Below, piece after piece: positions 27,283 to 38,094 of a stretch of DNA of 64,000 nucleotides. The notes under the pieces are model-generated. The model did not search any database. It was not told the DNA's origin and saw nothing but the letters and a program-made list of their open reading frames with translations. The position numbers and the translations under genes are program-made. Numbering within the stretch: the stretch's first letter is position 1; each line of letters opens with the position of its first letter. This DNA comes from Acaudatibacter sp050729515 (lineage in GTDB: Bacteria > Pseudomonadota > Alphaproteobacteria > Caulobacterales > Caulobacteraceae): positions 50,564-114,563 of the forward strand of contig JBOHLG010000008.1 in the NCBI GenBank assembly GCA_050729515.1. The letters are read 5' to 3'.

Positions 27283-27771
27283 GTGAACGACGTTCAGCAA
27301 GTCCCCTCTTTCCCTTTTGCGCCGAGCAACAATCGACTAGTCCGCGCTCCGGTGAACTTCGCCCCGACCCTCAAGCCTCGGCCGCGAACGGGCCGGTTGG
27401 CGCTGACGCTGATCGCGCTGGCGATGCTGAGCTATGCGCAGGTGCGCTCGTTCGTGATGCGAGCCGGCGTCGAGGGGGTGGCCCAGGCGACGACGATCTG
27501 CAGTCTTTCGGGCCTCGACGGGATCTCCACCTCCGCTGCTCCAGACCCAGGCCACGCGTCGTCCGGACATTCTGGGGCCAAACACCACGGTGTTTGTCCT
27601 TTCTGCGCGGCGGCGGCGAGCCCGCCGCTCATCTCCACGGCGGCGTTCTGCCCCCTCCCGGTCACCTTCGTATGGCCGTCCTTCGGAGCCCGCGAGGATC
27701 ATGCCGTGCGCGGCCCGTCGCCCACCGAGGCGCGCGCCCGCGGCCCACCCTTGGGCCCGATCTCGGCCTGA
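27283..27771 (+). CDS. DUF2946-like membrane protein
   Basis: A 162-aa protein with one hydrophobic segment (about residues 38-55), a His-rich stretch (GHASSGHSGAKHHG) leading to CPFCAAAASP, and a C-terminus ending RARGPP. These are marks of DUF2946, which is often encoded next to TonB-dependent copper receptors. The His/CxxC features suggest metal handling. The start is a GTG at 27283. It is followed by a TonB receptor 70 nt downstream, so a joint envelope function is likely. Metal specificity is not proven. Confidence 0.7.
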   Translation: MNDVQQVPSFPFAPSNNRLVRAPVNFAPTLKPRPRTGRLALTLIALAMLSYAQVRSFVMRAGVEGVAQATTICSLSGLDGISTSAAPDPGHASSGHSGAKHHGVCPFCAAAASPPLISTAAFCPLPVTFVWPSFGAREDHAVRGPSPTEARARGPPLGPISA

Positions 27772-27841
27772 GCCGCGCCGCCCGACCCAGGGCTGCGCTA
27801 TCGCCCGTATCGGGGACTTCCCTTTTCGGTTGGACATCGCC

Positions 27842-30082
27842 ATGCGACATTCAGCTTGCGCGGTCATCGGCGCCGTCGCGGCCCTTCTTGGGGCCCTTGG
27901 CGCCGCGGCGCAAACCGCTCCGCCCGCTGGTGCCGGCGCGAGCCGGCCCACAAAGCCTTCGACGCGCGCCCCGGCCCATGAGGTTTCCGAGGTCGTCGTC
28001 ACCGCCTCGCGCCTGGACCTGCTGGGGATCGCTCAGTCGGCCAGCCAAGGCGTCGTGACCAGGCAGGAAGTCGAGCTCCGGCCGATCTATCGCAACGCGC
28101 AACTCTACGAGGCGGTGCCGGGGCTCGTGGTCACTGTCCACTCTGGCGAGAGCAAGGCGCCTCAATATGAGCTGCGTGGCTTCGACCTTGATCACGGCGC
28201 CGATTTCGCCAGCTTCATCGACGGCATGCCGGTGAACCAGGGCACCAACCTGCACGGCCAAGGCTATTCGGACCAGAGCTACTTGATCCCTCAGAGTGTA
28301 GCCGGCCTCGACTACACCAAGGGCCCCTACTATGCCGGCATCGGAGATTTCGGGGCCGTCGGTTCGGCCCATGTTCGCCTGCTCAACGAACTTCCGAACC
28401 AGATTTCGGCGAGCGTCGGCACACTCGGCGACGACGAGGCCTTCGTCGGCGCTACCCACGTCTTCGATGACGATGACCGCATCTGGGCGGCGGCCGAATA
28501 CGTCCACATGGACGGCCCGTGGACGCCGCCCGGCGACTACAACAAGGTTAACCTCGTCGCCCGGTTCAGCCACGGCGGCGACGACGACGGGTTCACCCTG
28601 ACCGCCATGTACAACAGGAGCGGCGGACGGCTGGAGACGGATCAGCCGCTAAGGGCGATCGAGGAAGGCCTCATCGGCCGCTTCGGCACGCTCGATCCCA
28701 CCGATCGGGGCCGCACCGAGCGCTACAGCCTTTCCGGACGCTACGCCGCCAAAGGCGAGCACTGGAAGTTCATCGCCGATCTCTATGGCATCCAGAGTCG
28801 CGAGATGCTGACCAATGACTTCACCCACTTTCTCGACGATCCGGTGAATGGCGATCAGGAACAGCAGGACGAGACGCGCACCGTTGTCGGCGGCGCTGCC
28901 GCTCTGAGCCTGGACTTGAAGGTCGGAGCCATCCGCAACGAGGTGACCTTTGGGCTCGAGGACCGGTTCGACCGCGTCTACGTCGATCGCCGCCATACGG
29001 TTCACGACCTGACGCTTGACTACTGCATGGAGGAGGGACCGTTCCCGCCGGGAACGATCCAGCCGCCGCCGCCGGCCGACGCGCCCCAATCGGTGAATGC
29101 CGTAGCCGTCCCAGCGGCGGGCGGGGCGTGCAACGCAGATCGGGTCCATCTCAACGATTTTGCCGCCTGGATAGAGAACACCTCGTGGTGGACAAGCTGG
29201 CTGCGCACGGTCGTCGGGTTGCGCGTGGAGGATTTCTGGGCCGACGATCACAGCCTGACGACAGGCTTCAGAGGCGCGACGAGCGAGACCTTGGCCCAAC
29301 CCAAGGGCAGCCTCGTCCTCGGCCCCTGGCTGAAGACCGAGCTCTATCTCGACGCCGGCCGAGGCTTTCATTCCGACGACGTGCGTGGCGTCTTTGGGAC
29401 CGTGCCGATCGAGGGCTTTCCGATCCTGGCCGGAAGGACGCCGCTTCTCGCCCCCGCCACCGGCGAGGAGGTCGGATTGCGCACCGACATCATTCCCAAG
29501 ACGGCGGTGCAACTTGCCTTTTTCAAGGAGAACTTCAGTTCCGAACTGGCGTTCGACGAAGATCAAGGCCAGGATCAGGCCACCGCCCCCAGTCGCCGTC
29601 AGGGCGTGGAGGTTTCGGCGCAGGTTCGACCGTTCAGGTGGATCGAACTGAACACCGATCTGGCCTTCTCTCGAGCCCGATACACCGCCTCGGCGGCCCA
29701 ACTCGCAAACTTCGGCCGTTCGGGCCCGTTCATTGGATTGGCGCCCTCATTCATCGGTTCGATTGGCATACTGGTGGACAATCTCGGCCCCTGGTTCGGC
29801 GATCTGCAGTGGCGTGACCTCGGTCCTTATCCGGTCAACGACGGCGAGCAGTATCCGCGGGACAAGGGCTACAGCGAGGTCAATCTCGACGTCGGGTACA
29901 AGGTGAACGCCAAGCTCAAAGTGCAGCTCAGCATCTACAACCTCTTCGACGCCAAGGCCGACGCTGCTGCCTTCTATTACACCTCGCGTCTTCCTGGAGA
30001 GCCCCTGGCCGGAATAACCGGCTTCCAGGTCCATCCGCTGGAGCCAATCTCGGCTCGGTTTTCCGTGACCGCGATCTTTTAA
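27842..30082 (+). CDS. TonB-dependent receptor (746 aa)
   Basis: An outer-membrane gated importer. A signal peptide occupies the first 24 residues (cleaved near GAAAQ). A TonB-box-like EVVVTAS follows at about residue 50. The plug domain comes next (YEAVPGLVVTVHSGESKAPQ, then YELRGFDLDHGADF), then a 22-strand barrel region ending SARFSVTAIF with a terminal Phe. ATG 27842 is chosen because it begins the signal peptide. Context with DUF2946 upstream hints at copper or another metal complex. The loop insert rich in Pro (PPPPADAP, about residue 400) is unusual. It is followed by the TIGR02466 gene. Confidence 0.9.
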   Translation: MRHSACAVIGAVAALLGALGAAAQTAPPAGAGASRPTKPSTRAPAHEVSEVVVTASRLDLLGIAQSASQGVVTRQEVELRPIYRNAQLYEAVPGLVVTVHSGESKAPQYELRGFDLDHGADFASFIDGMPVNQGTNLHGQGYSDQSYLIPQSVAGLDYTKGPYYAGIGDFGAVGSAHVRLLNELPNQISASVGTLGDDEAFVGATHVFDDDDRIWAAAEYVHMDGPWTPPGDYNKVNLVARFSHGGDDDGFTLTAMYNRSGGRLETDQPLRAIEEGLIGRFGTLDPTDRGRTERYSLSGRYAAKGEHWKFIADLYGIQSREMLTNDFTHFLDDPVNGDQEQQDETRTVVGGAAALSLDLKVGAIRNEVTFGLEDRFDRVYVDRRHTVHDLTLDYCMEEGPFPPGTIQPPPPADAPQSVNAVAVPAAGGACNADRVHLNDFAAWIENTSWWTSWLRTVVGLRVEDFWADDHSLTTGFRGATSETLAQPKGSLVLGPWLKTELYLDAGRGFHSDDVRGVFGTVPIEGFPILAGRTPLLAPATGEEVGLRTDIIPKTAVQLAFFKENFSSELAFDEDQGQDQATAPSRRQGVEVSAQVRPFRWIELNTDLAFSRARYTASAAQLANFGRSGPFIGLAPSFIGSIGILVDNLGPWFGDLQWRDLGPYPVNDGEQYPRDKGYSEVNLDVGYKVNAKLKVQLSIYNLFDAKADAAAFYYTSRLPGEPLAGITGFQVHPLEPISARFSVTAIF

Positions 30083-30152
30083 CGCCGCCTTTCGACGCCA
30101 AGGGCAAACCTCGGAATCGTCTTTGTCGACAAAAGCTGGTCCAAGAGGGCCG

Positions 30153-30773
30153 ATGGCCGACGTGCGCAAGCTGTTCGCGACCTCGCTCTATCAGGTCTCG
30201 TTCGCCGACGAGCCGGGCTTCTCCGATCTCACCACGGATCTGGTCGCGACGGCGCGGATGATGGCGGCCGAGGACCGCGCCGGGCGTCTCTGGTCCCGCG
30301 CCAACCGCTTCGGCGGTTACACCTCCTATGCAACCCCCGGCGATCTCGCGAGGAAGGCCACGGCGTTTGGGCGTCTCAAGAGAAGGCTCGATCGGCATGT
30401 CGCCGCCTTCGCGGAGGAGCTTGCCTTCGATCTTGGGCCTCGGGGCCGCCTGACGCTCGATGGCCTATGGGTCAACATCCTGAGGCGCGGAGCGCGCCAC
30501 GAGGGCCACATCCACCCCTTGAGCGTGATCTCGGGAACCTACTATGTCGCCGCGCCGCCTGGGTCGGGCGCGCTTCGCCTGGAGGATCCGCGGCTTTCCC
30601 AGATGATGGCCGCCCCGCCGCTCCGCTCCGATGCCCCCGAGGGCGACCAACGCTCGATCTCCGTGATCCCGAGGACCGGCGACCTCCTTCTTTGGGAGAG
30701 CTGGCTGCGCCATGAGGTCATGCCGGGCGGGGCCGAGCGGATCAGCCTTTCCTTCAACTACGCCTGGAGGTGA
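30153..30773 (+). CDS. TIGR02466-type putative 2OG-Fe(II) oxygenase
   Basis: A 206-aa protein of the TIGR02466 family, a double-stranded beta-helix group predicted to be 2-oxoglutarate/Fe(II) dioxygenases. Family core: LWVNILRRGARHEGHIHPLSV and, at the C-terminus, GDLLLWESWLRHEVMP and ERISLSFNYAW. The iron ligands would be a His of the first motif, the distal His of LRHEV and an acidic residue. The substrate is unknown. ATG 30153 replaces an upstream TTG. It stands 70 nt after the TonB receptor and its type recurs near the other receptor at 43920. Confidence 0.85.
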   Translation: MADVRKLFATSLYQVSFADEPGFSDLTTDLVATARMMAAEDRAGRLWSRANRFGGYTSYATPGDLARKATAFGRLKRRLDRHVAAFAEELAFDLGPRGRLTLDGLWVNILRRGARHEGHIHPLSVISGTYYVAAPPGSGALRLEDPRLSQMMAAPPLRSDAPEGDQRSISVIPRTGDLLLWESWLRHEVMPGGAERISLSFNYAWR

Positions 30774-30803
30774 GCTGGCCGGCTGCGTCGCACGGACGTT
30801 GAG

Positions 30804-33074
<2,271 letters not shown>

Positions 33075-33210
33075 GCGGCGCCCCGGATCCTCAGTCCCGC
33101 GCGATCACCAGCGAAGCGGACACGCTTCGCCGAGACGGGATGCCTCGCATCGGCGTCAAGAAGGCGGCTTGCTGTCAAGGCGCGCTCCTGATCTCGAAAC
33201 GCTCGATCGA

Positions 33211-33377
33211 CTAGTGTCCCGATTCCGACGTTCGATCCGCCTGGGGCGAACGCCGGCCGAACGTCGGAATCGAGAAGGACACTAGCCAGTTAATGATTCT
33301 AGTGTCGTTGACGAATTTGACGTCCGTCACTGAGCCCTCCCCGAGCCGGCAACGAACGTCAAATTCACGACACTAGC
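33211..33377. repeat. paired-hairpin repeat, copy 1
   Basis: Two inverted-repeat units, each bounded by CTAGTGTC at the left and GACACTAG at the right. Unit A (33211-33286) contains a perfect 15-bp inverted repeat, CGATTCCGACGTTCG at 33220-33234 and its complement at 33258-33272. Unit B (33299-33377) pairs an AATTTGACGT arm with ACGTCAAATT. A related copy lies at 33695-33859. The remainder of the 406-nt gap between the kinase and tRNA-Gln shows no gene. No transposase is present, so these are MITE- or REP-like. Confidence 0.75.
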
Positions 33378-33480
33378 CCCCTTTGGCCAGGAAACAGCAT
33401 TCCGCGCCTCGAGGCGAGGGCGCCGAGCGAGAATCCAATCTTTCGGAGGAGATCGCGCCCGCCTGCGCCCTGGCGCGCCG

Positions 33481-33554
33481 TGGCTGGGGAACTAGGACTC
33501 GAACCTAGAACGACGGTACCAAAAACCGTTGTGTTACCATTACACCATTCCCCA
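33481..33554 (-). tRNA. tRNA-Gln (anticodon UUG)
   Basis: On the minus strand the sequence begins TGGGGAA and ends TTCCCCA plus discriminator G and a genome-encoded CCA (33481-33483). The anticodon arm is ACGGT / ACCGT around the loop TTTTGGT, giving anticodon UUG. The T arm has the GTTCGAGTC consensus. It reads Gln codons CAA/CAG and lies between the two repeat copies. Confidence 0.95.
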
Positions 33555-33694
33555 GCGGCGAGGCCGGGCGCCCATCCAACCTCAAGGGGCGGCGCAAATC
33601 GGCGGCGCCGATGGAATAGCCCACCGCCGCCAGCGCTGGCAACGGCGCGTTGCTTGCCGCCCTCCGGAGCCTCATCTATAGCTTCGCGGCCCGC

Positions 33695-33859
33695 CTAGCG
33701 TGCCGATCCCGACGTTCGATCCGCCTGGGGCGAGCGCCCGTCGAACGTCGAATCGAAAAGCACGGTAGGAAGTCAAGAATTCTAGTGTCGTTTACGAGTT
33801 TGACGTTCGCATCGAACTCTCCCCAAAGTGGGGGCGAAACGTCAAATTCACGACACTAG
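33695..33859. repeat. paired-hairpin repeat, copy 2 (degenerate)
   Basis: Second copy of the element at 33211. Unit A' (33695-33768) has the same core CCGACGTTCGATCCGCCTGG but mismatched arms. Unit B' (33782-33859) keeps exact CTAGTGTC and GACACTAG ends and the AATTTGACGT-type arms with one or two changes. It ends 15 nt before tRNA-Pro. The loop of B' differs completely from that of B, so the arms rather than the loops are conserved. The 320-nt stretch between the two tRNAs holds no gene. Confidence 0.7.
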
Positions 33860-33874
33860 CGGGGTCCTTCAGTT

Positions 33875-33951
33875 CGGAGTGTGGCTCAGTCTGGTAGAGC
33901 ACCGCGTTCGGGACGCGGGGGTCGCAGGTTCGAATCCTGCCACTCCGACCA
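33875..33951 (+). tRNA. tRNA-Pro (anticodon CGG)
   Basis: Acceptor CGGAGTG pairs with CACTCCG at 33941-33947. The discriminator is A, and CCA is encoded at 33949-33951. The anticodon stem is CGCG with loop TTCGGGA, giving anticodon CGG. The T loop GGTTCGAATCC is standard. Length is 77 nt including CCA. Confidence 0.95.
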
Positions 33952-34059
33952 CCTCCTTCCTGCATCGGCCGATCCGGCGGCCCTGGCCCAAACCTGCATC
34001 TCGTGTATGAGGCGCGGGCGGGACTTCACCTTCGCCTTCGGCAGGAAGGACGAGCCTCG

Positions 34060-35838
34060 ATGAGACAGTTTTTGATCACCATCGCCGGCGTCTTCGTCGG
34101 CCTGGGACTCTTCGTCCTCGCCCTTCCCTTCGTGGTCATCGGCGTCGCCCAGGCGTTCGTGCGCCCGGCGCCCGTCCCTTCGGCGAGCGTGCTCGTTCTT
34201 GATCTTCGCCGCGGTCTCACGGATCAGGAGGCCCAGTCTCCTCTGGCCGCGCTCACCGGCCGAAGCCTCTCGGTGATCGGGATCGAGGATGCGCTCCGCG
34301 AGGCCGACCATGACAGCCGGGTCAAAGGCCTCGTCGTTCGCCTGCCCGATGGCGGAATGGAGCCGGGCGCGGCGGACGAACTGCGCCTGGCGTTCAAGCG
34401 CTTCCGCGCCTCTGGAAAGCCGATCCTCGTCTACAGCCAGGGGATCTACGATGTCGGCGCGGCGGCCTCGACCTATGCGCTGGCGACCGCCGGCAGCGAG
34501 CTTTGGATGCAGGACGACGCCTCGTTCCAGGCCACCGGCATGGCCGATGACGCGATCTTCTTTAAACGCTTCTTCGACAAGCACGGTGTGGTCGCCGATT
34601 TCCAGCAACGCTATCAGTACAAGACCGCGATCAATCCTTATCTCTACAGTGACTTCACGCCCGCCCAGCGTGAGGAGGATCTTTCCTGGATGGGCTCGAT
34701 CTTCGCGACCGCGCTTTCAGAAGCAGCGGCGGATCGCCGGATGTCCGAGCCGAAACTCCAGTCGATTATCGAAGCCGGGCCCTATTCGGCCTACGACGCC
34801 TTGGCCAAGGGCCTCATCGACAAGGTCGGCGACCTGCGCACGGCCGAGAAGACCGTCCTCGACAAGGCCGGGGCGAACGCCAAGCTGATCACGCTTTCAA
34901 GCTACGCGCGGAGCTCCGGTCCGGTCCTTTCCAGCTCCGGCGATCCGGAGGTGGCGGTGATCTTCGGGGAGGGCGACATCGTGGGCGGTGAAGGCGGCGG
35001 CGCGCCCAATCCCTTCGGCGGCGGCCAGGCGATGCATGCAGACGCCATCGCCTCGGCCTTCTACAGAGCCATCGAGGACCCCAAGGTCAAGGCGATCGTC
35101 TTCCGTATCTCCACGCCGGGCGGATCGGATACCGCCTCCGAAGAGATCGCCAATGCGGTCTCGGCGGCGGTTGCCGGCGGCAAGCCGGTGGTGGTGAGCA
35201 TGGGGACCTACGGCGCCTCGGGCGGCTACTGGATTTCAGCCGGAGCCAGCCGGATCGTCGCCGAACCGACCACCCTCACCGGATCGATCGGGGTCTTCGG
35301 CGGGAAGTTCGCGCTTGGCCCGGCGCTGGCCAGGTTCGGCATCGACATCCGCACCCTGGATCTGGGCGGCGACTTCACCGGGGCCTATTCCACCGCCCAG
35401 CCGATGTCGGCGACCCAGCGCGCCGCCTATTCGAAGATGATCGATGAGATCTACAACGGGTTCGTCGCCCGCGTCGCCGCCGGGCGCCGGCTGCCGATCT
35501 CGGAGGTCGCAGCCATCGCCAAGGGGCGGGTCTGGACGGGGGCCCAGGCGGTCAAGCTCGGCCTCGTCGATCAACTGGGCGGCTTCTACAAGGCGGTGGG
35601 CGACGCCAAGACCCTGGCCAATCTGCGCGGCAAGATCCGGCTCGTCCCCTACAATAACCAGCTCTCCCCGTTCCAGTCGTTCGTCCGGGCCCTGGGGGGC
35701 GGAGTGGAAGGCGTGCGCGTCCTCTCGGCGCTCGGCGAGATCGCGGCCGACCCCGACGCCCGGGCGCTCATCGGAGAGATCCACGATGGCGAACTGCGCG
35801 CCCAGGGCGCGGCGGTGCTGGCGCCGACGCGGTTTTGA
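34060..35838 (+). CDS. sppA: signal peptide peptidase SppA, 67K type
   Basis: A 592-aa inner-membrane protease that degrades cleaved signal peptides. One N-terminal TM segment (about residues 5-35) is followed by two tandem ClpP-fold halves. The catalytic Lys lies in the N-terminal half, K188 in QRYQYKTAINPY. The nucleophile Ser is S387 in GTYGASGGYWISAGAS of the C-terminal half, matching the K209/S409 pair of the E. coli enzyme. The ATG at 34060 begins the hydrophobic anchor. The stop overlaps the start of the next gene by 4 nt (TTGA), which is odd company for a hydroxylase cluster. Confidence 0.94.
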   Translation: MRQFLITIAGVFVGLGLFVLALPFVVIGVAQAFVRPAPVPSASVLVLDLRRGLTDQEAQSPLAALTGRSLSVIGIEDALREADHDSRVKGLVVRLPDGGMEPGAADELRLAFKRFRASGKPILVYSQGIYDVGAAASTYALATAGSELWMQDDASFQATGMADDAIFFKRFFDKHGVVADFQQRYQYKTAINPYLYSDFTPAQREEDLSWMGSIFATALSEAAADRRMSEPKLQSIIEAGPYSAYDALAKGLIDKVGDLRTAEKTVLDKAGANAKLITLSSYARSSGPVLSSSGDPEVAVIFGEGDIVGGEGGGAPNPFGGGQAMHADAIASAFYRAIEDPKVKAIVFRISTPGGSDTASEEIANAVSAAVAGGKPVVVSMGTYGASGGYWISAGASRIVAEPTTLTGSIGVFGGKFALGPALARFGIDIRTLDLGGDFTGAYSTAQPMSATQRAAYSKMIDEIYNGFVARVAAGRRLPISEVAAIAKGRVWTGAQAVKLGLVDQLGGFYKAVGDAKTLANLRGKIRLVPYNNQLSPFQSFVRALGGGVEGVRVLSALGEIAADPDARALIGEIHDGELRAQGAAVLAPTRF

Positions 35839-36929
35839 GCGGCCATGAGGCGGCGAGGGTGAGCGCCTCTCCATCATCGATCGGCGCGCTGCTCGAAAGG
35901 GCGCTCGCCCAGAGGATGAAGGGCGATCTCGCCGGGGCGGTCGCGAGCCTGGACGAAGTCCTTGCCGCCGATCCGAGGAATTTCCTCGCCCTGCTTTCCA
36001 AAGGCGCGCTCGTCGAGCGCCTTTCGGGAGAGCGCCCCGCCGCGGACTGGTATCGCCGGGCCTTGGCCGTCGCCCCTCCCCAGGCGATGCTGCCGGCCAA
36101 TCTGGCGCCTCCGCTCGCCCGAGCCCGCCAGGTCGCTGACATCTACACCCGCGCGCTCGAGGATCATCTCCTCGCCGCCGTGGCGAGCGAGCGGGCGAGT
36201 TTCGCCGGCGAGGACCTCGAGCGGTTCGATGAGGCCCTGGCGATCTACTCCGGGCGGGCCGAAGTCTACCAGCAAAAGCCGATGCTCCTGCATTACCCTC
36301 GCCTGCCGGCGATCCCGTTCTACGACCGGAGCCTCTTTCCCTGGCTGGAGATGTTGGAGGCCGCGACAGATGTGATCAGGGGCGAACTCGAGCCGCTTCT
36401 GGCGTCTCGCTTTGAGAGCTTCGTCCCCTACATCGACTATCCGCCTGGCCATCCGGTCGACCAGTGGGCCGAGCTCAACCACAATCGCCGCTGGAGCAGC
36501 TTCTTCCTGTGGCGCGATGGAGTGCGCCAGGACGGCGCCTGCGCCCTCTGCCCCAGGACCGCCGAACTCCTGGCCGGCCTGCCGCTCGCCGACCAGCCCG
36601 GATACGCCCCGACGGCGATGTTCTCGGTCCTCGCCGCCAAGACCCACATCCCGCCCCATACCGGCTCGGCGAATACGCGCCTGGTCGGCCACCTCCCGCT
36701 GATCCTCCCGGGGCCAGCCCGCTTCCGGGTCGGCAACGTGACGCGGAAGTGGCGGATGGGCCAGGCGTGGGTGTTCGACGACACCATCGAGCACGAGGCC
36801 TGGAACGGAGCCGACCAGCCGCGCACGATCCTCATCATCGATCTCTGGAATCCTTTCCTCTCACGAGCCGAGAGGGCTCTCGTTTCGGCCATGATGACCG
36901 CCCGCCAGGCGTTCGAGGCGGCGGGTTGA
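35835..36929 (+). CDS. aspartyl/asparaginyl beta-hydroxylase family with TPR-like N-terminus
   Basis: A 364-aa protein. Residues 15-85 form a TPR-like helical stretch (LLERALAQRMKGDLAGAVAS, LDEVLAADPRN). The C-terminal 200 residues are the AspH domain, a 2OG/Fe(II) dioxygenase fold: AKTHIPPHTGSANTRLVGHL carries the first iron His and VFDDTIEHEAWN the second, with the 2OG-binding Arg nearby in QPRTILIIDLW. The start is either the TTG overlapping sppA (35835) or GTG 35859, which has a better-spaced GAGG. The substrate is unknown. In eukaryotes the family hydroxylates Asp/Asn in EGF domains. Confidence 0.87.
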   Translation: MSGHEAARVSASPSSIGALLERALAQRMKGDLAGAVASLDEVLAADPRNFLALLSKGALVERLSGERPAADWYRRALAVAPPQAMLPANLAPPLARARQVADIYTRALEDHLLAAVASERASFAGEDLERFDEALAIYSGRAEVYQQKPMLLHYPRLPAIPFYDRSLFPWLEMLEAATDVIRGELEPLLASRFESFVPYIDYPPGHPVDQWAELNHNRRWSSFFLWRDGVRQDGACALCPRTAELLAGLPLADQPGYAPTAMFSVLAAKTHIPPHTGSANTRLVGHLPLILPGPARFRVGNVTRKWRMGQAWVFDDTIEHEAWNGADQPRTILIIDLWNPFLSRAERALVSAMMTARQAFEAAG

Positions 36930-37915
36930 TCAGGCTTGCCGGCTCGCCGGAGCTCTATCCGCTTGCGTTTGAGGGCGAGAGTGTCCGCCTCCTTCGCCTT
37001 TCGGAAGCCGAGTACGCCGCCGCGAGCTTCCTGGACGAACGCCTGATCGGCCAGGTCGCCGAAGCCGGCCGCATGCCCTTTGCGGAGCTGGCGTCGGCGG
37101 CCGAGGGTCTGGCTGGCGAGAGCGACTTCATCTTCCACCTCGGCCACGTAGGATCGACCCTTCTCGCCAGGCTTCTTGGCCGAAGCTCCACGATCTTCGC
37201 CCTGCGCGAGCCGGCGATCCTCCGGACCCTCGCCTGGGAGGCGGAGTCCGCCGGCCGGACGGGGCGCCTCACGGTGATGCTGAGGCTCCTCGCCCGGGTC
37301 TGGCGCCCGGACCAGAGGAGCCTCGTCAAGACCACCAGCTTCGTTTCCGATCTCGGCGGCTTCTGTCTCGAGGTCGCATCTTCGGCCAAGGCGATCCTGA
37401 TGGTCTGCGGTCCACAGACCTTCATCGCCGGGATTCTCGCCGGAGAGGCGACCTTGGCCGAACTCGCGCCTTCGACCCCGCGGCGCCTCGCGCGACTGGC
37501 CAAGCGGCTTGGGTCGGCGCCGGCGCCGCCGTCTGGGCCCGGCGAGATGGCCGCCGCCGCTTGGACCGGCGAGATCGCCTCCCTCGGCGCCATCGCCAAA
37601 GTCTATCCTTCGCGCGTCCTGTGGCTCGATTTCGACCGCTTCCTCGCCGATCCTGGCTCCGGCCTCGTCCGCGTGCTCGCCCATCTGGGGCGGCGGGACG
37701 ATCCGGCGCGGCTGATGGGCAAGGGCGATCTGGAGCGCTACTCCAAGGCTCCCGAGCACGCCTTCGACGCGTCGGACCGCGCCGCCATCCTCGCCAGCGC
37801 CACGGTCGATCGAAAAAGCGAGATCGACCGCGGGATCGCCTGGATCAACCGCACGGCACGCCAGTTCCCGGTCCTTCGGGAGGCGTTCGCCCTTGCGGGC
37901 CAGGGATCGAAGTGA
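36926..37915 (+). CDS. P-loop sulfotransferase-like protein
   Basis: A 329-aa protein with a PAPS-type P-loop variant, FIFHLGHVGSTLLARLLG at about residues 67-84, followed by a helix and a strand in the order expected of sulfotransferases. It lacks the standard PRSGT form of the loop, so nucleotide use is less certain. A second conserved-looking segment is VLWLDFDRFLADPG. The start is a TTG at 36926 overlapping the AspH stop by 4 nt. The upstream open frame is only a shadow of the AspH gene. It probably works with that hydroxylase. Confidence 0.68.
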   Translation: MIRLAGSPELYPLAFEGESVRLLRLSEAEYAAASFLDERLIGQVAEAGRMPFAELASAAEGLAGESDFIFHLGHVGSTLLARLLGRSSTIFALREPAILRTLAWEAESAGRTGRLTVMLRLLARVWRPDQRSLVKTTSFVSDLGGFCLEVASSAKAILMVCGPQTFIAGILAGEATLAELAPSTPRRLARLAKRLGSAPAPPSGPGEMAAAAWTGEIASLGAIAKVYPSRVLWLDFDRFLADPGSGLVRVLAHLGRRDDPARLMGKGDLERYSKAPEHAFDASDRAAILASATVDRKSEIDRGIAWINRTARQFPVLREAFALAGQGSK

Positions 37916-37949
37916 GAGGGTCCTTGCGCGCCTCACCCCCAGCCGGGAG

Positions 37950-38093
37950 GGCATTGAGCACGAGGCGTGGAATCTCTCGGGCGAGCTGCGCGCCGTACTC
38001 CTCTTCGACATCTGGCGTCCGGAATCGACCCTCGTCGAGCGCGACATGGTCTCGGCGGTGCTGCAGGCGTTGGGGAGCTTCGGGTCGGCCTGA
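37950..38093 (+). pseudogene. remnant of a second AspH-type hydroxylase
   Basis: A 48-codon in-frame stretch (GIEHEAWNLSGELRAVLLFD) followed by IWRPES and ERDMVSAVLQAL aligns with the last part of the AspH domain at 36781-36905 (TIEHEAWN...ILIIDLWNPFLSRAERALVSAMM). No upstream part is present. The preceding 35 nt directly follow the sulfotransferase-like gene. The sequence is clearly diverged from the intact paralogue, so it is the relic of a distinct gene and not a recent duplication. Confidence 0.65.
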
Positions 38094-38094
38094 C

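Noticed and set aside
33650..33859. Small plus-strand frame between the tRNAs
   Set aside because: Falls within the second hairpin repeat and has no start signal or conserved feature.
33211..33859. Integrative element attachment sites at the tRNA genes
   Set aside because: No integrase or tRNA 3' duplication is present; the repeats are complete hairpins rather than tRNA ends.
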